64,000 nt of DNA, from contig NZ_FNJA01000001.1 of the NCBI RefSeq assembly GCF_900104385.1, positions 160,386 through 224,385 of the forward strand. The letters are read 5' to 3'. A program made the position numbers and the translations under genes. Position 1 is the first letter of the stretch; each line of letters starts with the position of its first letter. Source of the stretch: Rhodoferax sp. OV413. GTDB taxonomy: Bacteria; Pseudomonadota; Gammaproteobacteria; Burkholderiales; Burkholderiaceae_C. Positions 55,849 to 64,000 of this stretch are shown one piece after another. The notes below the pieces were generated by a model, which worked only from the letters and a program-made list of their open reading frames with translations, did no database searches and had not been told where the DNA came from.

Positions 55849-56451
55849 TCACAGCTTGAAACCGACAGCGCGCAGTAGCTGCGCTGTCTCGAACATGGGT
55901 AAGCCCATGATGCCCGAATAGCTGCCACTGATCTGCGAGATAAACCCTGCCGCCCTGCCCTGCACCGCGTAGGCGCCGGCCTTGCCCAAGGGCTCACCCG
56001 AGGCCACATAACTCTTGATCTGCGCCGGGGTCAACGGGGCAAAGGTCACACGGGAATCGCTCAGCGCCTCCTGGCGCTTGTTCCGATGCTGCACGGCCAC
56101 CGCCGTCAGCACGCGGTGCCGGGTACCGCCAAGTTCGGCCAGCATGCGGGAGGCATCCGCAGCATCCTCCGGCTTGCCGAATATTTTGCGGCCCAAAGCC
56201 ACTGTGGTATCGGAACAAAGTATCGGGGCCACGGGCAGGCGCCGGCGCTTCAGGCGGGCCAGGGCTGCATCGAGTTTTAGGCCTGTAACGCGCTTTACGT
56301 AAGCGGCAGGCGCTTCGTTTTTAATAGCAACCTCCAAACCTTCACTGTCTTCATCGGCATCCGGCAACAGCAGTTCGTGGCGTACCCCCAGTTGGTCCAG
56401 CAGTTGGCTGCGGCGGGGGCTTTGCGAGGCGAGGTAAATGAAATCGATCAT
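55849..56451 (-). CDS. maf: Maf family nucleoside triphosphate pyrophosphatase
   Basis: 200 aa from the ATG at 56451. It hydrolyses non-canonical or modified nucleoside triphosphates. [16 protein letters not shown], the catalytic [17 protein letters not shown] and the C-terminal [14 protein letters not shown] mark the family. The segment encoded at 56275-56331 uses unusually AT-rich codons and resembles the palindromic element. Overlaps or nearly overlaps rng. Confidence 0.95.
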   Translation of the reverse strand: MIDFIYLASQSPRRSQLLDQLGVRHELLLPDADEDSEGLEVAIKNEAPAAYVKRVTGLKLDAALARLKRRRLPVAPILCSDTTVALGRKIFGKPEDAADASRMLAELGGTRHRVLTAVAVQHRNKRQEALSDSRVTFAPLTPAQIKSYVASGEPLGKAGAYAVQGRAAGFISQISGSYSGIMGLPMFETAQLLRAVGFKL

Positions 56452-56479
56452 GGCACGATTATCGGGTGTGGCCGGCCCC

Positions 56480-56520
56480 AAAAAAAGAACAGCCCGCCCA
56501 TCATTGCGATGGGCGGGCTG
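56480..56520 (-). terminator. Rho-independent terminator after the YceI genes
   Basis: Perfect 13-bp stem CAGCCCGCCCATC/GATGGGCGGGCTG with a 5-nt loop. The minus strand continues GTTCTTTTTT. It separates the yceI/b561 unit from maf. Confidence 0.9.
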
Positions 56521-56538
56521 CCAGCAAGCTAATGCAGA

Positions 56539-57114
56539 TTACTGCTTGACAGCTTCGACCTGGACCACCAGACGAACCGCGTCAGGGAAGCCGTAGTTCG
56601 CGCCCCAGGTCATGCCCCATTGGCTGCGTTGGATGGTGGTGTCAAAGTCACCGCCGCAGACCTCACGCTTAAGCATGGGGTTCTGGTAGCAATTGAACTG
56701 GCTGGCTTTCAAAGTGACAGGATTGGTCTTGCCCAGCAAGGTCAGGTTGCCGACCACTTCCGACACCTTGTCGCCGTTGAAGACAAATTTCTCGGCGGTG
56801 AAACCGATGGTAGGAAACTGGGCGACGTTGAAGAAATCTGCACTTTGCAGATGCTTGTCAAATGCAGCCGTGCCGGTGGACAAAGAGGTTGCGTCGATCT
56901 TCAGATCTACTTTGCCCGTCTTACCTGCGCGGTCCAGCTGTACCGAGCCTTCTTTTTTGTCGAAGCGGCCACGGTTCGTCGAAGCGCCCATGTGGCCGAT
57001 CTCGAAGGTCACAAAAGTATGGGTTGGATCAACTGCATAGGTTGCAGACTCTGCCTGTGCAGTACCCACGGTCAAAGTGGCGATAGCGGCAAGGGCGAGC
57101 AAGGTGTGGCGCAT
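56539..57114 (-). CDS. YceI family periplasmic protein (1)
   Basis: 191 aa from the ATG at 57114. The signal peptide ends GTAQA. The YceI lipocalin-like barrel begins YAVDPTHTFVTFEIGHMGAS and continues with RGRFDKKEGSVQLD and NPMLKREVCGGDFDTTIQRS. YceI proteins bind isoprenoid or quinone-like lipids in several bacteria; the ligand here is unknown. Tandem with a second yceI and a cytochrome b561 gene. Confidence 0.92.
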   Translation of the reverse strand: MRHTLLALAAIATLTVGTAQAESATYAVDPTHTFVTFEIGHMGASTNRGRFDKKEGSVQLDRAGKTGKVDLKIDATSLSTGTAAFDKHLQSADFFNVAQFPTIGFTAEKFVFNGDKVSEVVGNLTLLGKTNPVTLKASQFNCYQNPMLKREVCGGDFDTTIQRSQWGMTWGANYGFPDAVRLVVQVEAVKQ

Positions 57115-57175
57115 GGGTTTCTCTTTCAAGAGTGGTTAAGGGAAAAGGGAATCGGTAGGGCAGACGCTGCAGGGC

Positions 57176-57742
57176 TTAGAGCTTGCCCACACCGGTCAGG
57201 CTGAATTTGAATTTGACCTGCACGTCATCGGCCACCATGGAGGTATCGGCCCACTCGTTTTCGCCGATCTTGAACGCCAGGCGCTTGATGGGTAAAACGC
57301 CGGTTGCAACAGTGGAGGGCCCGGTCTGCACCATGCTTACCGGCACCACCACATCGCGGACCTGGCCCTTGATGTTGAGCTTGCCGGCCACGTCGAACTT
57401 GCCGCCGCCCAAAGCCTTGATGCTGCTGGAAACGAAGGTCGCCTGGGGAAACTTGCCCAGATTGAACCAGGTGGGCTTGGGCAGCTCGGCATCGGTTTCT
57501 GGCACGCCCAGCGTCGCGCTGGCCATGTCTACCGTGAAGTTCACTTTGCTGGTGTCCAGCTTGGCCGGATCAAAATTCAGCTGCGCATCAAATTTCTTGA
57601 AACGGCCCTCGACGGACACTCCCATCTGCTTGCTGACGAACACGATTTCACTCTGGGCGGGCACTAGCTTTTGCTGCGCGTAAGCGCCGATGGCAACGCC
57701 GGACACGAGCACGGCTACGGACAATTTCAACAGAGAAGACAT
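57176..57742 (-). CDS. YceI family periplasmic protein (2)
   Basis: 188 aa, signal peptide ending AIGAYA. The barrel starts LVPAQSEIVFVSKQMGVSVE and has GRFKKFDAQLNFDPAKLD. It is diverged from the neighbouring YceI, so this is an old duplication rather than a recent one. It lies 28 bp after the cytochrome b561 stop. Confidence 0.92.
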   Translation of the reverse strand: MSSLLKLSVAVLVSGVAIGAYAQQKLVPAQSEIVFVSKQMGVSVEGRFKKFDAQLNFDPAKLDTSKVNFTVDMASATLGVPETDAELPKPTWFNLGKFPQATFVSSSIKALGGGKFDVAGKLNIKGQVRDVVVPVSMVQTGPSTVATGVLPIKRLAFKIGENEWADTSMVADDVQVKFKFSLTGVGKL

Positions 57743-57770
57743 GGATACTTTCGCGAGGATAAAAACAGAA

Positions 57771-58343
57771 TCAGGGCAGCATGCGACCGATCAGGCCGTC
57801 ACGGTCAATCCATTGGTGCTTGAACGCCGCAGCCACATGCACCACCACCAGGGCACACAAGGACCAGGCGGCCAGCCGGTGCAGGGGCTTGAGCGTTTCT
57901 GCCAGCTCCTTGCTGGCAGACACCAGGTCCGGCAAGGGGAACTGTCCAAACAGCACGATCTGAAAGCCGGTTGCCGAGCTGTAGGCCCAGCCCAGCAAGG
58001 GCACGATGAAGAACAAGGCGTACATGGCGTAGTGCGTGCCTTCGTGCGCCCAGTGCTGCCACGCCGGCATGCTTTGCGCCATGGCGGTTGGCAGGGCCGG
58101 CGGGCGGTGGGTAAAGCGCCATAGCAAGCGCAGCGCCGACAGCGCCAGAATCGTCACGCCCGCCCACTTGTGCCAGTTGTACAGCTTGAGCCGCAGCGGA
58201 GAAAACGACAAGCCCACCATGTAGGTGCCCGCAGCAAACAGACCGATCAAGGCCAGCGCAAGGACCCAGTGCAAGGCCATGGCAACACCGGAATAGGCCT
58301 TGGGTTTTGCAGATTCTGCTGCGGGAGACGGGGTCAATGCCAT
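57771..58343 (-). CDS. Cytochrome b561
   Basis: 190 aa, four TM helices. Haem-ligand histidines are in MALHWVLALAL, YNWHKWAGVTI, HWAHEGTHYAMYALFF and VVVHVAAAFKHQWID. Di-haem membrane electron carriers of this type often neighbour yceI genes, where electron transfer to a bound quinone-like ligand has been proposed. First gene of the b561-yceI-yceI unit. Confidence 0.93.
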   Translation of the reverse strand: MALTPSPAAESAKPKAYSGVAMALHWVLALALIGLFAAGTYMVGLSFSPLRLKLYNWHKWAGVTILALSALRLLWRFTHRPPALPTAMAQSMPAWQHWAHEGTHYAMYALFFIVPLLGWAYSSATGFQIVLFGQFPLPDLVSASKELAETLKPLHRLAAWSLCALVVVHVAAAFKHQWIDRDGLIGRMLP

Positions 58344-58487
58344 ATGTACAACACAGGGCGGCTAGGCCCAATCAGTAAACTCGATGGCTAGTGTAGAAAC
58401 GGCTGCAGCCGAAAAGTTCACGCAATTCGTCGGAATACTTCGAATTTTTTGAACCCTTGCCCCCCAAACCTGGGCGCGCACCACGGT

Positions 58488-60356
58488 TTAGACCATCGCG
58501 ACGGGCTCCGCCTCGTCGTCCTCTTCACCCAGAAAGCCCCCACTCTGGTGGGCCCAGAGCCGCGCATACAGGCCACCCGATGCGAGCAGGCTGCGGTGGT
58601 CACCCATCTCCACGATGCGGCCCTTGTCCAGCACCACCAGGCGGTCCATCGCGGCAATCGTCGACAGCCGGTGCGCAATCGCCACGACAGTCTTGCCCTC
58701 CATCAGCCGGTACAGACTGGACTGGATGGCCGCCTCGACTTCCGAGTCCAGCGCGCTGGTCGCCTCGTCGAGCAGCAGAATCGGCGCGTCTTTCAGCATC
58801 ACCCGGGCAATCGCAATCCGCTGGCGCTGGCCGCCCGACAGCTTCACGCCGCGCTCGCCCACATGGGCATCAAAACCTTTGCGGCCGCTTGGGTCGCTCA
58901 GGGTGTGGATGAAGTCAAACGCTTCGGCACGCCGCGCTGCAGCCTCCATATGGGCATCGGTGGCATCCGGCCGGCCATAGAGGATGTTGTCGCGCACCGA
59001 GCGGTGCAACAAGGAGGTGTCTTGCGTAACCATGCCGATTTGCGCGCGCAGGCTCTCCTGCGACACTTTGGCGATGTCCTGGCCGTCCACCAGGATGCGG
59101 CCGTGCTCCACGTCGTAGAAACGCAGCAGCAAATTCACGATGGTGGACTTGCCCGCCCCCGAGCGGCCGACCAGGCCGATCTTCTCGCCCGCGCGGATAT
59201 GCAGCGACATGCGGTCGATCACCTTGCGGGCATCCGGGCCGGTAGCGCCATAGGCAAAGTCCACGTTTTCAAACTGCACCTCGCCCTTGGGCACGCGCAA
59301 TGGCGGGGCCTGAGGAATATCCTGCACCGCCTGCGGGCGGGTCAAGGTATTGAGCCCGTCCTGCACCGTGCCCACATGTTCAAACAGCGAGGCCATTTCC
59401 CACATCACCCAGTGCGAGATACCGTTCAGACGCAGCGACATCGCGGTCGCGGCGGCCACTGCGCCCACCCCCACCCGGCCTTGGGTCCACAGCCACAGGG
59501 CCAGGCCGGCCGTTGCCAATATCAGCAACATGCCCAGCACGTGGTTGACTACCTCGAAGCCGCTGACCAGGCGCATCTGCCGTTGCACGGTCTTCAAAAA
59601 GTCCTGCATTGCTGAACGAGCAAAACCCGCTTCGCGCCCAGCGTGGGAGAACAGTTTTACGGTTGCAATATTGGTATAGGCATCGGTGATCCGGCCGGTC
59701 ATCAGCGAGCGCGCATCGGCCTGCTTCTTGGCCACGCCCGACAGGCGAGGCACAAAGTAACGGATGGCTATCGCATAGAGGATCACCCAACCCAGAAACG
59801 GCAGCAGCATCCAGGCGTTGAAGTTACCCACCACCGCCACCATGGTGACGAAGTAGATGGTCACGAACACCAGGATATCGCCCAGAATCATGCACACATC
59901 GCGCACTGCCAGCGCGGTCTGCATCACCTTGGTAGCGACCCGGCCAGCGAACTCGTCCTGGTAGAAGCCCATGCTCTGGCCCAGCATCAGGCGGTGGAAC
60001 TTCCAGCGCAGCAGCATCGGAAAGTTAGCCGCCAGGGTCTGGTGCTTGAACAGGGTCTGCAATGCAATCAATAGCGGACTACCTAGCAGCAGCGCGCCCA
60101 GCAGCAGCAAACTGCTGCGCTCCTGGGTCCACAGCAAAGCTGGCGGCACCTGGCCCAGCCAGTCCACCACACGCCCCATCATGGCGAACAACAAGGCTTC
60201 GAACACGCCCACGCAAGCGGTCAGCAAGGTCATCGCCAGGATGTACTTGCGCACGCCCTTGCTGCAAGCCCATACAAAATGAAAAAAGCCGCGCGGTGGC
60301 GGCTGGGGGGTGTCGTCCGGGTAAGGACTCACCAGGTTTTCAAACCATTTCAGCAT
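58488..60356 (-). CDS. ABC exporter, fused permease and ATPase
   Basis: 622 aa half-transporter. N-terminal membrane domain with six TM helices, then an ATPase with Walker A GRSGAGKSTIVNLLLRF, signature LSGGQRQRIAIARVML and Walker B ILLLDEATSALDSE. It belongs to the multidrug/lipid exporter family, but is more diverged from MsbA than the copy at 48.3 kb. The substrate is unknown. It starts 15 bp before the rlmH stop (downstream of rlmH). Confidence 0.9.
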   Translation of the reverse strand: MLKWFENLVSPYPDDTPQPPPRGFFHFVWACSKGVRKYILAMTLLTACVGVFEALLFAMMGRVVDWLGQVPPALLWTQERSSLLLLGALLLGSPLLIALQTLFKHQTLAANFPMLLRWKFHRLMLGQSMGFYQDEFAGRVATKVMQTALAVRDVCMILGDILVFVTIYFVTMVAVVGNFNAWMLLPFLGWVILYAIAIRYFVPRLSGVAKKQADARSLMTGRITDAYTNIATVKLFSHAGREAGFARSAMQDFLKTVQRQMRLVSGFEVVNHVLGMLLILATAGLALWLWTQGRVGVGAVAAATAMSLRLNGISHWVMWEMASLFEHVGTVQDGLNTLTRPQAVQDIPQAPPLRVPKGEVQFENVDFAYGATGPDARKVIDRMSLHIRAGEKIGLVGRSGAGKSTIVNLLLRFYDVEHGRILVDGQDIAKVSQESLRAQIGMVTQDTSLLHRSVRDNILYGRPDATDAHMEAAARRAEAFDFIHTLSDPSGRKGFDAHVGERGVKLSGGQRQRIAIARVMLKDAPILLLDEATSALDSEVEAAIQSSLYRLMEGKTVVAIAHRLSTIAAMDRLVVLDKGRIVEMGDHRSLLASGGLYARLWAHQSGGFLGEEDDEAEPVAMV

Positions 60357-60371
60357 GCCTATGTCTCTGGT

Positions 60372-60851
60372 TCACTCTCGGTGGTAGGGGTGGTTGGCAT
60401 TCACCGACCACGCCCGGTACAACTGCTCCACCAGCAGCACGCGGGCAAACGCGTGCGGCAGAGTCAGGTCCGACAGCCGGATGCGCTCATGGGCGGCCTG
60501 GCGAAATGCCGGGTCCAGCCCATCGGGGCCGCCGATCACCAGCGCCACGTCATCGCTCTCCAACTGCCAAGCTTTGAGCTTACCCGCCAATGCCTTGGTG
60601 GTGAGTGCGGTGCCGCGTTCATCCAGGGCGACGATACGGGCATTGCGGCCTATGCTGGACTGGATGGCGGTTTCTATGCGCTCACGCTCGGCCGCGTAAA
60701 TCGTCTCCAGGGTCTTGGAACCCCGGGGCTCGGTCTTCACGGCCTTGAGCTCGATCTTGAGCTCGGGTGGGAAGCGTTTGGCGTAGTCGTCGTAAGCGGT
60801 TTGCGCCCAGTCGGGCATGCGCTGGCCTACGGCAACGATCACCAACTTCAT
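60372..60851 (-). CDS. rlmH: 23S rRNA (pseudouridine1915-N3)-methyltransferase
   Basis: 159 aa, full-length SPOUT enzyme that methylates pseudouridine 1915 in helix 69 of 23S rRNA. Opening [16 protein letters not shown], mid motif [14 protein letters not shown], knot [13 protein letters not shown] and terminal [14 protein letters not shown] are all conserved. Confidence 0.97.
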   Translation of the reverse strand: MKLVIVAVGQRMPDWAQTAYDDYAKRFPPELKIELKAVKTEPRGSKTLETIYAAERERIETAIQSSIGRNARIVALDERGTALTTKALAGKLKAWQLESDDVALVIGGPDGLDPAFRQAAHERIRLSDLTLPHAFARVLLVEQLYRAWSVNANHPYHRE

Positions 60852-60865
60852 GTCGCCAGCTTCAT

Positions 60866-61648
60866 TTACTTGCGGCCAGGTGCTCGCTTGGCAGGTGCCT
60901 TAGGTGTCTTGGGCGCAGCGCGCTTGGCGGCAGCAGCCTTTTTGACCGTCTCGATCGGGGCCTTGATGACCACGGTCTTGACGGCCGTCTTCACCGCGGT
61001 CTTGGCTGGCGCCTTGACAGCAACAGCCTTCTTGGCGGGCACGGCTTTCTTGGCCGGAGCAGCCGCTGCTACCGTCTTGCGAGCGGCCTTCTTGGGAACA
61101 TCCAGCACCGGACGTTCTGGCGCCAACAGGCTTTCGGCATGTTCGCGGGCAGCGATCTTGCTGGCGCGCTTGGCCGCAGCGGGCGACAATTTCTTGGCTG
61201 GGGTCTTCTTGGCGGCGACCTTTTTCACCGGCGCTGCTGGCTCTTCGGCCTTGGGCAGCGGCTTGGCGGCGCCCAGCTTCAGGCGGATCGGCTTTTCGCC
61301 CCACAGCTCTTCCAGGTGGTAGTACTGGCGGATCGCGGGTTGCATGATGTGCACCACGGCGCGGCCGCAATCCACAATGATCCACTCGCCATTGGATTCG
61401 CCTTCGGTACGGGGCTTGGCAAAACCGGCGTCGCGCACGGCGTCGCGCACGCTGGCGGCCAGGGCCTTGGTCTGGCGGTTCGAGGTGCCCGAGGCAATGA
61501 TCACGCGCTCGAACAGGGCCGACAGGCCTTCGGTGTCGAACACCACGATGTCAACAGCTTTGACATCTTCCAGTCCATCGACGATGGCCCGTTGGAGTTT
61601 TTGGGTGTCTTTTTTCGCAACGGTTTCGTTTTGGGCAGAGGTGGTCAT
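60866..61648 (-). CDS. rsfS: Ribosome silencing factor RsfS with long Lys/Ala-rich tail
   Basis: 260 aa. The N-terminal ~125 residues are the RsfS/DUF143 domain ([36 protein letters not shown]), which binds uL14 and blocks subunit joining in starvation. The C-terminal ~130 residues are an extension dominated by AKK/PAKKA-type repeats, histone-H1-like and strongly basic. Usual RsfS proteins are about 105-130 aa. It overlaps nadD by 4 bp. Confidence 0.95.
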   Translation of the reverse strand: MTTSAQNETVAKKDTQKLQRAIVDGLEDVKAVDIVVFDTEGLSALFERVIIASGTSNRQTKALAASVRDAVRDAGFAKPRTEGESNGEWIIVDCGRAVVHIMQPAIRQYYHLEELWGEKPIRLKLGAAKPLPKAEEPAAPVKKVAAKKTPAKKLSPAAAKRASKIAAREHAESLLAPERPVLDVPKKAARKTVAAAAPAKKAVPAKKAVAVKAPAKTAVKTAVKTVVIKAPIETVKKAAAAKRAAPKTPKAPAKRAPGRK

Positions 61649-62262
61649 CGGTCAATTCGGTAGAGATGGTGTTGGTCAATATAACGTGCTACGCCCTCTG
61701 GGACCAGATGGGCTATCCCTTGCGAGGTGGCGGCGCGGTTACGGATGTCGGTAGCACTGAGCGCCAAGGGAGGCAAATGCAGCGCCTGGAAACGTTCCGG
61801 CGGCAAGAATTCAGGCATAAATGGACTGCTGGCGCTGGTTGGATCAGCACGTGAAGCTACGGAAATTATAGCAGTCTGCACAATCTCCTCCCAACCATGC
61901 CAAGTCGGCAGCCGGCGCGCCTGGTCTTCGCCCATCAGCAGGAACAGCTGGGCCTGTGCGTGTTCGGCGCGCAGCTCATGCAAAGTGTCGATGGTGTAGG
62001 TCGGGCCATCGCGCAGGATTTCCCGCGGATCGACACGCACGCCAGCTATGTCCGCAAAGGCCAGTTGGGCCATCGCCAGCCGATGTACTGACGGGCTGAG
62101 AGTGCGGCTCTTGTGCCACGCATGGCCGGTGGGAAACACATACAAGGCGTCCAGCTGCAGCTGCTGCAGCGCCGACTGCGCCAGGGCCACGTGCATATTG
62201 TGGGGCGGGTCGAATGCTCCGCCGAACACGCCGATACGGCGCAGAGGCGAAGTTACACCCAT
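61645..62262 (-). CDS. nadD: Nicotinate-nucleotide adenylyltransferase
   Basis: 205 aa from the ATG at 62262 ([15 protein letters not shown]). It makes deamido-NAD from nicotinate mononucleotide and ATP, the substrate for NadE. The nucleotidyl-transferase motif [19 protein letters not shown] and the C-terminal [10 protein letters not shown] are intact. Overlaps the hemF stop at its 5' end and rsfS at its 3' end. Confidence 0.96.
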   Translation of the reverse strand: MGVTSPLRRIGVFGGAFDPPHNMHVALAQSALQQLQLDALYVFPTGHAWHKSRTLSPSVHRLAMAQLAFADIAGVRVDPREILRDGPTYTIDTLHELRAEHAQAQLFLLMGEDQARRLPTWHGWEEIVQTAIISVASRADPTSASSPFMPEFLPPERFQALHLPPLALSATDIRNRAATSQGIAHLVPEGVARYIDQHHLYRIDR

Positions 62263-63164
62263 GCACGTGGAACCAGAAACTCGCGCGTCAATGCGTCTTC
62301 GGCCGAACCCGCTTCCGGCTGGTGCTGGTAGGACCAGCTGGCCAGCGGTGGCATCGACAGCAGGATCGATTCCGTGCGTCCGCCCGACTGCAGACCGAAG
62401 TGCGTACCGCGGTCCCACACCAGGTTGAATTCCACATAGCGGCCGCGCCGGTACAGCTGGAAAGCCCGCTCGCGCTCGCCGTACGGCGTATCTTTGCGGC
62501 GCAACAGAATCGGCACATAGGCATCCAGGAACGCCGAGCCCACGGCCTGCGTCATGGCCATGCTCTGCTCGGAGCCCAGCTCCGAGAAGTCGTCAAAAAA
62601 CACGCCCCCGATGCCGCGTGGCTCCTGGCGGTGCTTCAGATAAAAGTACTCGTCGCACCATTGCTTGAAGCGCGGATATTTGTCGGCACCAAAGGGTGCG
62701 AGTGCGCTTTGGCAGGTACGGTGAAAGTGCACCGCGTCTTCTTCAAAGCCGTAGATAGGCGTCAGATCCATGCCGCCGCCGAACCAGCAGACGGGCTCAC
62801 CGTCTTGCGGCGTCGCAACGATCATGCGCACGTTCATGTGCACGGTAGGCGCATACGGATTGCGCGGATGGAACACCAGCGACACGCCCATGGCCTCGAA
62901 AGGCGCACCCGCCAGCTGCGGCCGGTGCTGGGTGGCAGATGGCGGCAACTGCGGCCCGCGCACATGCGAAAACCCACAGCCCGCGCGCTCCAGCACAGCA
63001 CCGTTTTCCAGAATCTGGGTGATGCCCTGCCCTTGCAGCTTTTCGCCCGGCGGCTTTTCCCAGGCATCGCTCAGGAAGCTGCCGCCATCCAGCGCAGCCA
63101 TGCGGGTGGTGATACGCGACTGCAGGCCCAGCAAATAGGCCCGCATCAGCTCAGCGGTGTCCAA
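62253..63164 (-). CDS. hemF: Coproporphyrinogen III oxidase, oxygen-dependent
   Basis: 303 aa from a TTG at 63164 (AAGGG six bases upstream); an ATG at 63146 is the alternative and gives 297 aa. It converts coproporphyrinogen III to protoporphyrinogen IX using O2. Conserved [48 protein letters not shown] and [20 protein letters not shown] are visible. A long in-frame extension upstream has no similarity and runs over purD, so it is not coding. The start uncertainty is the main doubt. Confidence 0.93.
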   Translation of the reverse strand: MDTAELMRAYLLGLQSRITTRMAALDGGSFLSDAWEKPPGEKLQGQGITQILENGAVLERAGCGFSHVRGPQLPPSATQHRPQLAGAPFEAMGVSLVFHPRNPYAPTVHMNVRMIVATPQDGEPVCWFGGGMDLTPIYGFEEDAVHFHRTCQSALAPFGADKYPRFKQWCDEYFYLKHRQEPRGIGGVFFDDFSELGSEQSMAMTQAVGSAFLDAYVPILLRRKDTPYGERERAFQLYRRGRYVEFNLVWDRGTHFGLQSGGRTESILLSMPPLASWSYQHQPEAGSAEDALTREFLVPRAWV

Positions 63165-63166
63165 GC

Positions 63167-64000
63167 TCAACCCTTGACGGCTCTGAATCCGATGTCGCGG
63201 CGGTACTGCATGCCATCGAAATGGATGCCGCGCGTCACCTCGTAGGCATGCTGCTGCGCCAGCTTGACGTTGTCGGCCAGCACCGTCACGCACAAGACCC
63301 GGCCGCCCGAGGTCGACACCACATCGCCCTCCTTGACGGTACCGGCATGGAACACCACTGCATCGTCGGTCGCCTTGGGCAAACCGGTGATCGCATCGCC
63401 CTTGCGCGGCGTCATTGGATAGCCGTGGGCGGCCACCACCACGCCCAGGGCGATACGGCGGTCCCAGTCCAGGCTGATCTGGTCCAGCTTGCCATGCGGG
63501 CCGGGCTCGGTAGCCGCCCACAGCACCTCGAACAGATCGGACTTCAGCCGCATCATCAGCGGCTGGGTTTCCGGGTCGCCGAGGCGGCAATTGAATTCCA
63601 GCGTCTTGGGCTTGCCCTTGGCATCGATCATCAGTCCGGCGTACAAAAAGCCGGTGTAGGTGATGCCGTCTTTTTCCATGCCCTTGATGGTCGGCAGGAT
63701 GATTTCACGCATGGCGCGGGCGTGCACATCGGCCGTCACCACGGGGGCGGGCGAATACGCGCCCATGCCGCCGGTGTTCGGGCCCTGGTCGCCGTCGAGC
63801 AGGCGCTTGTGGTCCTGGCTGGTGGCCAGCGGGATCACATTCTTGCCGTCGCACAGGACGATGAAGCTGGCTTCTTCGCCGGCCAGGAATTCTTCGATCA
63901 CCACCCGCGCCCCACCCTCGTTGTGGCTCACACCCAGGGTGTTGTCGAGCAGCATGAAGTCGATGGCCTCGTGCGCCTCGGCCAGGGTCTGGGCTACGAC
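63167..64000 (-). CDS. purD: Phosphoribosylamine-glycine ligase (5' end cut by window)
   Basis: The reading frame is open to the end of the window on the minus strand, so only the C-terminal ~277 residues are present. ATP-grasp enzyme of purine synthesis that joins glycine to phosphoribosylamine. [36 protein letters not shown] and [19 protein letters not shown] (metal/ATP site) are clear. Its stop overlaps the region where hemF may start. Confidence 0.96.
   Translation of the reverse strand, partial: VVAQTLAEAHEAIDFMLLDNTLGVSHNEGGARVVIEEFLAGEEASFIVLCDGKNVIPLATSQDHKRLLDGDQGPNTGGMGAYSPAPVVTADVHARAMREIILPTIKGMEKDGITYTGFLYAGLMIDAKGKPKTLEFNCRLGDPETQPLMMRLKSDLFEVLWAATEPGPHGKLDQISLDWDRRIALGVVVAAHGYPMTPRKGDAITGLPKATDDAVVFHAGTVKEGDVVSTSGGRVLCVTVLADNVKLAQQHAYEVTRGIHFDGMQYRRDIGFRAVKG

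Noticed and set aside
60064-60110. Element-like 'CAATAGCGGACTACCTAGC' in the ABC exporter
   Set aside because: The spacing does not fit the 5-7-5 hairpin and the residues form an ordinary TM helix.
61000-61250. Lys/Ala codon repeats in rsfS as a tandem repeat or CRISPR-like array
   Set aside because: Units are irregular and coding, without spacers. No CRISPR array or cas gene is seen anywhere in the window.
63167-63590. N-terminal extension of hemF reaching 63590
   Set aside because: The extra residues are Arg/Gly/Pro-rich, unlike any HemF, and overlap purD in another frame. The conserved protein begins near 63146-63164.

Overview
The window looks like chromosome of a GC-rich betaproteobacterium of the Burkholderiales, most likely Comamonadaceae (Rhodoferax/Polaromonas-like). 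This rests on family-typical gene order (purD-hemF-nadD-rsfS-rlmH, maf-rng, dapC-dapD-pilU-dapE-prmB, sigma-DUF3619-DUF3106-RDD) and on protein character; the genus cannot be fixed from sequence alone. There are about 59 protein genes and 2 tRNA genes, densely packed. I see no prophage, insertion sequence, CRISPR array or rRNA.

Layout. 0-11.4 kb is signalling: a winged-helix/ATPase regulator (cut by the window edge), a chemoreceptor with a C-terminal Cache domain, a periplasmic-binding-protein/diguanylate-cyclase pair, alaS, and a CHASE3-GAF-GGDEF cyclase. 11.5-15.5 kb has tRNA-Gly, a small orphan gene, a lipoprotein sugar dehydrogenase and the scoAB CoA-transferase genes divergent from a PAS-LuxR regulator. 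15.7-19.3 kb is the ilvI-ilvH-ilvC operon. 19.6-22.2 kb is an overlapping ECF-sigma/DUF3619/DUF3106/RDD/dgkA chain. 22.2-25.9 kb has nadE-glnB, a FemAB-like acyltransferase and a cupin. 25.9-31.2 kb is the lysine/peptidoglycan dap cluster with pilU and prmB. 31.2-35.3 kb has gnd, an ABC-F ATPase and a YeaQ-type membrane protein. 35.4-42.7 kb is a transporter plus hydantoinase/AllA/PuuE-like/RpiR catabolic locus. 42.7-46.4 kb has tRNA-Lys, tcdA and tolB-pal-cpoB. 46.4-54.3 kb is a lipopolysaccharide region with msbA. 54.3-64 kb has rng, maf, two yceI genes, cytochrome b561, an ABC exporter, rlmH, rsfS, nadD, hemF and purD (cut by the window edge).

The most striking structure that genes do not explain is a dispersed palindromic element of about 60 bp. 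It has at least 11 clear copies, roughly one per 5-6 kb. Each copy folds as two adjacent hairpins; the second is a 5-7-5 hairpin of the form GCTAY-N7-RTAGC whose closing pair covaries between copies. Several copies sit between genes, often directly after a stop codon. Four lie inside the reading frames of the essential or housekeeping genes nadE, dapE and prmB and of the FemAB-like gene without breaking them. The three sense copies are all read in the same frame and encode a shared Ala/Gln-rich peptide. This resembles the logic of Rickettsia palindromic elements, and I regard it as the best candidate for an undescribed system here.
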